A stretch of 8,574 nt of DNA, taken from assembly GCA_004292985.1 (NCBI GenBank), contig RDXT01000595.1, positions 1 through 8,574 of the forward strand, written 5' to 3'. Position numbers and translations under genes: made by a program. Shown one piece after another: positions 6,501-8,574 of this stretch. The notes beneath the pieces were generated by a model, which searched no databases, was not told the origin of the DNA, and saw only the letters and a program-made list of their open reading frames with translations. Within the stretch, counting starts at the first letter, position 1. Every line of letters starts with the position of its first letter. This stretch comes from Bacteroidota bacterium (GTDB lineage: Bacteria; Bacteroidota; Bacteroidia; J057).

Positions 6501-6768
6501 CCAGAACCGCAGTCCCCAGGATCCCCTCAATTACCCCATCCGCCTGAACAACAAACTCGGCCATGTGGGCGCACTGACAGGCATCGGCGACTATGGTCCG
6601 ACCCAGCAGGCAGCGGCTGTGTATCAGGAACTTAGCGGACAGATAGATCAGCAGCTCGCCCGCTGGCAGCAACTGGTGAAAGAAGAGATTCCGGCCCTGA
6701 ACCAGGCGGTGAAAGAAAAAGACATCGACATGATCCGCGTAAAAGCGGCAGAGAAAAGCCCGGATTAA
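3589..6768 (+). CDS. Secreted VPS10/sortilin-like BNR (Asp-box) repeat protein
   Basis: This 1059-residue exported protein starts with a signal peptide (residues 1-26; K11, hydrophobic 12-25, likely cut A26|Q27). Eleven Asp boxes (S/T-x-D-x-G-x-S/T/N-W/F) begin near residues 89, 143, 194, 252, 302, 348, 389, 534, 601, 654 and 698, so residues ~50-745 form beta-propeller(s) of the VPS10/sortilin-N or WD40/YVTN/BNR kind. A conserved-looking HGDHHD stretch lies at 362-367. An Ig-like region (about 835-893) and a helical, partly coiled-coil C-terminus (about 900-1055) follow. Such proteins are often labelled 'glycosyl hydrolase', but no sialidase Arg triad or FRIP motif is evident, so enzymatic activity is not supported; binding or proteolysis-related roles remain open. 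No type IX secretion C-terminal domain is recognised, suggesting a periplasmic or otherwise exported location. DNA encoding several boxes is nearly identical. The stop overlaps the convergent gene by 4 bp. Confidence 0.88.
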   Translation: MATRSLCTVIKLCFCLLILLPAAAIAQKKPKNTPVLPSATLNYPDSLYKGLNMRLIGPFRGGRSAAVTGVPGKPNLFYFGSTGGGVWRTRDGGSSWENISDGFFGGSIGAVAVSEYDNNVLYVGGGEETVRGNVSFGSGMWKSEDAGKTWKDIGLKKSRHISRIRIHPRNPELVYVAVMGDLFQSSEERGVYRSKDGGKTWERILFANADAGAIDLIMDPANPRILYAGTWRFRRTPYDFSSGGEGSGLWKSTDGGDTWTDISRKPGLPKGTLGIVGVTVSPLNSNRVWAIIEAEDGGVFRSDDAGDTWQRVNESRDLRQRAWYYNRIYADTRDINTVYVVNVSYHRSSDGGRTFEEFNAPHGDHHDLWIDPNDSQRMIIGDDGGAQVSFDGGKNWSSYLNQPTAQFYRLATDNFFPYRIYAAQQDNSAIRILHRSENNAITERDWESSAGGESAHMAVDPQDPEIVYGSSYGGFLTRVNHRTGELRAINVWPDNPLGHGAEGMKYRFQWNFPVFFSPNDPDKLYACSNQLHVSTDEGQSWQIISPDLTRNDSSKLKASGGPITKDNTGVEYYCTIFAAAESPLEPGLIWTGSDDGLLHITRDGGKNWEKVTPPDMPEWSMINSIEVDPFVKGGVYVAATRYKSGDYRPYLYKSKDYGKTWTQIVNGIAEEHFTRVLRADPRREGLLYAGTESGMYISFDDGTSWKAFTQNLPIVPITDLHIKNDNLIVATQGRSIWIIDDLTPLRQLSAQIAGSSQHLYTPLPSYRMEGYLGDEYDPARAGTNHPGGVMVHYYLKKRPADSTELALVFLEQDGGLIRRFSSKDPKTKGVFAKTTPGLNRFVWDMRYEGAKRFDGMITWFAELRGPRALPGTYRVRLVVGKDSMEQTFEILKDPRVGATMADMQAQFDFLMKVRDKLTETHETIENIRSTRNDLNGLSKRIEGEVSYKPIGEQIHHIDSVMSDVEKKLYQTQNRSPQDPLNYPIRLNNKLGHVGALTGIGDYGPTQQAAAVYQELSGQIDQQLARWQQLVKEEIPALNQAVKEKDIDMIRVKAAEKSPD

Positions 6769-7082
6769 GGCTTGCCTGATATGCGGCTGAGCAGGGGCCA
6801 GCTTCCGGTTTTACGTGCTTTTTTCATTCTGAGCAGGTAATAGGAGGCTGGCTCAATGCTGATTTTCTCGATGTCTGCCTGTGGGTAGATCAGCAGGGAG
6901 CCGCCGACGAGCGAGATATGTACCACTTCGCCCGGCACTTGTTTTACAATGGTACCCCGCACCACAAGTCCGCTTTTCAGATAAATGACATCCTGAAAAA
7001 TGACCCGGTCGCCGCTCTGCGCCTTCAGGGGGCTGTGGAGGCAGAGCAGGCAAAGGCATGATAAAAGGAAGAGATATTTCAT
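6765..7082 (-). CDS. Small exported protein with a YLKxGxxVRG domain
   Basis: This 105-residue protein has a signal peptide (1-21, likely cut A21|Q22 in LKAQSG). A single ~50-residue domain follows: DVIYLKSGLVVRGTIVKQVPG at about 31-51, then HISLVGGSLLIYPQADIEKISIE. A basic tail (MKKARKTGSWPLLSR) ends the protein. The same domain opens the product of the gene just upstream (YLKNGSVVRGELLRQVP there), so the two are tandem paralogues; this copy lacks the barrel part. Domains of this look are common at the N-terminus of exported Bacteroidota proteins, but I know of no established function. The 6-nt gap to the upstream gene implies co-transcription and perhaps coupled translation. The TAA (minus 6767-6765) overlaps the stop of the BNR-protein gene by 4 bp. 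It could be a genuine periplasmic partner or a shortened, decaying duplicate. Confidence 0.8.
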   Translation of the reverse strand: MKYLFLLSCLCLLCLHSPLKAQSGDRVIFQDVIYLKSGLVVRGTIVKQVPGEVVHISLVGGSLLIYPQADIEKISIEPASYYLLRMKKARKTGSWPLLSRISGKP

Positions 7083-7088
7083 GGATAA

Positions 7089-7877
7089 TTACAGAAACAG
7101 GGTGATCTGAAGGGTCGTGCGCAGATAGAGGCGCGTGCCTTTTACGACAATAGGGTCGGGCGGATTGCCGGTCCAGGGACCCCACCAGAAGATCGGCTCC
7201 GTAAATTCCTGAAAGGTGTCCTGCACGCGGATGCCCGCCGAAAACAACCACTCATTTCTGGAGCGTGTGTGAAAGGCAAGTCCCGCGCCTGCGTGTGCAT
7301 AAGCCCCACCCCGGAAGGTAGTTACCTGCCAGGCGCGTGAGACACCTGCTCCGTAGCCCCCCATCAGAAAATAGTGCGGAGAAACAGGCTTTTTCAGAAG
7401 CGTGCCCCGAAGCTCCAGCGCCAGAGGCATAATGGTACCTTTGGTATAATTGTGCAGCCCGCTCTGAATCCCCACCCGCAGCATCCGGTGAAACTGGTAG
7501 CCAATGCCTGCATCAAAGCCTCCCATGGGTACATCGGAAGCGCTCCAGCCTGTGGTCAGCGATACCCAGCGATACAAGCCCCTGCTATGGTAATAATAAG
7601 GCGTAAGGGCAGGGTATCCATAAAAACGGATCCTTGTGAAGCGTTTGGTTTCGAGGCAAATGCTGTCTATCTCGGTCGTGGCAAAGGTAAAATGCGTACC
7701 ATCAGCTACCACCATCTCCACCTCCTGCATCGGCACCTGCCGCAAAAGCTCACCCCGGACTACACTTCCGTTTTTCAGATAAACCACATGCTCTCTTCCC
7801 TGGGCGCAGACAGAACTCGTCTGAAAGCCCAGCAGGGCAAACCCGAAAAGGCATAGGTACATGCGGAGTTTGGGCAT
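7089..7877 (-). CDS. Probable outer-membrane beta-barrel protein with N-terminal YLKxGxxVRG domain
   Basis: This 262-residue protein has a signal peptide (1-25, likely cut A25|Q26). The short domain shared with the downstream gene occupies about 28-77 (YLKNGSVVRGELLRQVP, then DGTHFTFATTEIDSICLE). The remainder (about 100-262) alternates hydrophobic and polar residues and is rich in Gly and aromatics: GGFDAGIGYQFHRMLRVGIQ, HYFLMGGYGAGVS, YAHAGAGLAFHTR, WLFSAGIRVQD, ending in LYLRTTLQITLFL. That pattern, with a terminal strand ending in an aromatic-hydrophobic pair, fits a small 8-stranded outer-membrane barrel. No specific family or substrate is recognised. The start is M1 (7877); M6 (7862) is possible but shortens the positively charged n-region. 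It is likely the first gene of a two-gene operon. A 24-bp inverted repeat lies 5 bases before the start, and the lipoprotein gene is divergent. Confidence 0.82.
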   Translation of the reverse strand: MPKLRMYLCLFGFALLGFQTSSVCAQGREHVVYLKNGSVVRGELLRQVPMQEVEMVVADGTHFTFATTEIDSICLETKRFTRIRFYGYPALTPYYYHSRGLYRWVSLTTGWSASDVPMGGFDAGIGYQFHRMLRVGIQSGLHNYTKGTIMPLALELRGTLLKKPVSPHYFLMGGYGAGVSRAWQVTTFRGGAYAHAGAGLAFHTRSRNEWLFSAGIRVQDTFQEFTEPIFWWGPWTGNPPDPIVVKGTRLYLRTTLQITLFL

Positions 7878-7882
7878 ACAAC

Positions 7883-7906
7883 TTATTTGTTCTTACTAAC
7901 GAATAA
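7883..7906. repeat. 24-bp imperfect inverted repeat before the barrel-protein gene
   Basis: TTATTTGTT (7883-7891) and AACGAATAA (7898-7906) are complementary at eight of nine positions around CTTACT. The element ends 5 bases before the ATG at 7877. It could be an operator covering the promoter or start, or a hairpin in the mRNA leader that hides the start codon. Confidence 0.4.
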
Positions 7907-7922
7907 ACGATGCGGAGGGATA

Positions 7923-7940
7923 GGGAAAAAATTTTTGCCC
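7923..7940. repeat. A/T-tract palindrome flanked by GGG/CCC
   Basis: GGG-A6-T5-G-CCC forms an 18-base palindrome with a single mismatched pair (7926 and 7937), followed by T6 at 7941-7946. A-tract/T-tract junctions of this type give stiff or bent DNA and can serve as promoter upstream elements or regulator sites. No gene reads into it from the left on the plus strand, so a terminator role is unlikely. Confidence 0.3.
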
Positions 7941-8038
7941 TTTTTTCTTCCGTGAAAGCCCCTATATTGTAACTGATTAGCACCAAAAGAAGAAGGCGAC
8001 ACGATTATTTTACACCCACATCTAATTCATCTTTCCCC

Positions 8039-8574
8039 ATGAAGCCTTTAAAGCTTTATAACTTTCCCCTCACACTGGCAGTGCTTGCTGCTGTCTTTTT
8101 GTTCCAGGGCTGTCTCCGCGACCGCTGCGACATGTCCTATACCTATGCGAAATATAGCCCTGTCTATATGAGCCAGGCAGAGTTTGAAAATGCCGTGAGT
8201 GTCCAGCCCGCCCGTGCGATCGTTAATCCGGGAAAAATCTTTGTAAAAGATGCCTTCCTGTTTGTGAATGAAACCGGAAAAGGCGTTCACATCTTCGACA
8301 ACAAAAATCCGGCCCAGCCACAGGCGCTTGCCTTCCTCTCGGTGCCAGGCACCTACGAACTCGCTTTCAACTGCGACAACCTGATCCTCGACAGCAGCAC
8401 CGACCTGCTGGTGTTTGACATGAGCAACCCACAGTCGCCCGAACTCGTGAGCCGTACTCGCAATTCGCTGCCCGGCCTCTCCGAGTACAAAGGATTTGTC
8501 GCCGACCCTTCCAAAGGAGTGGTTGTGGAGTGGATCCGCGAAATTGTGACCGAAAAATATGACTGCGAAGCAGG
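8039..8574 (+). CDS. LVIVD-repeat type lipoprotein, 5' part (truncated by window end)
   Basis: An ATG at 8039 opens a frame that stays open to the window end: 178 codons plus two bases, C-terminus missing. The first 24 residues are a lipoprotein signal peptide (hydrophobic LTLAVLAAVFLFQG), with Cys25 as the probable lipidated residue in a slightly atypical F-Q-G-C lipobox. The mature part begins CLRDRCDMSYTYAKYSPVYM, a pattern I recognise from Bacteroidota surface lipoproteins built of LVIVD (beta-propeller-like) repeats. Repeat-like units are visible: PGKIFVKDAFLFVNETGKGVHIFDNKNP and DNLILDSSTDLLVFDMSNPQSPEL, each ending in the Asp-x-x-(N/x)-P turn of LVIVD units. It is expected to be membrane-anchored, possibly surface-exposed; substrate unknown. 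Two Cys (25, 30) near the N-terminus and one more in CDN could form a disulphide. No Shine-Dalgarno is visible. A minus-strand frame at 8048-8290 is a shadow. Confidence 0.85.
   Translation, partial: MKPLKLYNFPLTLAVLAAVFLFQGCLRDRCDMSYTYAKYSPVYMSQAEFENAVSVQPARAIVNPGKIFVKDAFLFVNETGKGVHIFDNKNPAQPQALAFLSVPGTYELAFNCDNLILDSSTDLLVFDMSNPQSPELVSRTRNSLPGLSEYKGFVADPSKGVVVEWIREIVTEKYDCEA

Larger units (their letters stand above)
7878..8038. other. Divergent promoter region between barrel-protein and lipoprotein genes
   Basis: These 161 bases separate two divergent envelope-protein genes and must hold both promoters. On the plus strand TTTG (7934-7937) and TATATTG (7963-7969) vaguely resemble -33 and -7 elements, but the 25-base spacing is long and the -7 match incomplete, so no promoter is called. 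A 24-bp inverted repeat (7883-7906) and an A/T-tract palindrome (7923-7940) are listed separately. Confidence 0.6.

Noticed and set aside
5539..6672. 377-aa open frame on the minus strand inside the BNR-protein gene
   Set aside because: Same reasoning: antisense shadow without domain, signal peptide or plausible start context.
3589..6768. Annotating the BNR protein as a sialidase or glycosyl hydrolase
   Set aside because: Asp boxes are structural repeats. I could not identify the Arg triad, FRIP motif or Tyr/Glu catalytic pair of sialidases, so enzyme activity is not claimed.
7374..7856. 160-aa plus-strand frame opposite the barrel-protein gene
   Set aside because: Shadow of a gene that has a signal peptide and a paralogous domain on the other strand.
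8048..8290. 80-aa minus-strand frame at the right end
   Set aside because: Opposite the lipoprotein frame, whose lipobox and LVIVD-like units are clear.
3589..8574. Treating the envelope block as a polysaccharide utilisation locus
   Set aside because: No SusC/SusD pair, no recognisable glycoside hydrolase or sulfatase, and the genes lie on both strands.

Overview
The window reads as chromosomal DNA of a free-living member of the Bacteroidota, with a Saprospiria- or Cytophagia-like flavour (inference, not a species call). The grounds are: no clear Shine-Dalgarno sequences before the genes; a perfect Bacteroidota-type -7 promoter element (TAnnTTTG) before one gene; signal peptides that all end in Ala followed by Gln; a hybrid histidine kinase; a large VPS10/BNR-repeat exoprotein; and an LVIVD-repeat type lipoprotein. 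Coding DNA is GC-balanced, while the longest spacer is clearly AT-rich. I see no tRNA, rRNA, CRISPR array, insertion sequence or phage gene.

Layout. 1-174: the last 57 codons of an unidentified gene with a very acidic tail. 175-493: an AT-rich spacer with an 8-bp-arm hairpin, an 11-bp G-rich tandem repeat and a terminator-like stem with a T8 run. 494-739 (+): a GlsB/YeaQ-type small membrane protein, followed at once by three DnaA-box-like 9-mers (744-775). 801-1328 (-) and 1359-3455 (-): a GNAT acetyltransferase downstream of a six-TM hybrid histidine kinase. The 30-bp gap between them holds a -7 promoter element almost touching the GNAT start codon. 3456-3588: a divergent regulatory spacer with two operator-like repeat elements. 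3589-6768 (+): a secreted 1059-aa protein with eleven Asp-box repeats. 6765-7082 (-) and 7089-7877 (-): two tandem genes sharing a short YLKxGxxVRG domain, one the domain alone and one fused to a probable outer-membrane beta-barrel. The short one overlaps the stop of the large exoprotein by 4 bp, tail to tail. 7878-8038: a second divergent spacer with a 24-bp inverted repeat and an A/T-tract palindrome. 8039-8574 (+): the first 178 codons of an LVIVD-type lipoprotein, cut by the window edge.

How the parts relate. The right half is a cell-envelope block: secreted propeller protein, periplasmic domain protein, probable outer-membrane barrel and surface lipoprotein. The left half is sensing and stress: histidine kinase, acetyltransferase and stress-type membrane protein. 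The only likely operon is the pair of paralogues at 6765-7877, which have a 6-nt gap; kinase and acetyltransferase may be partly co-transcribed. The points most worth checking are the DnaA-box triplet, the tandem paralogues, the competing stems before the GlsB-type gene, and the promoter that would make the acetyltransferase mRNA leaderless. I found no convincing new multi-gene defence or metabolic system.
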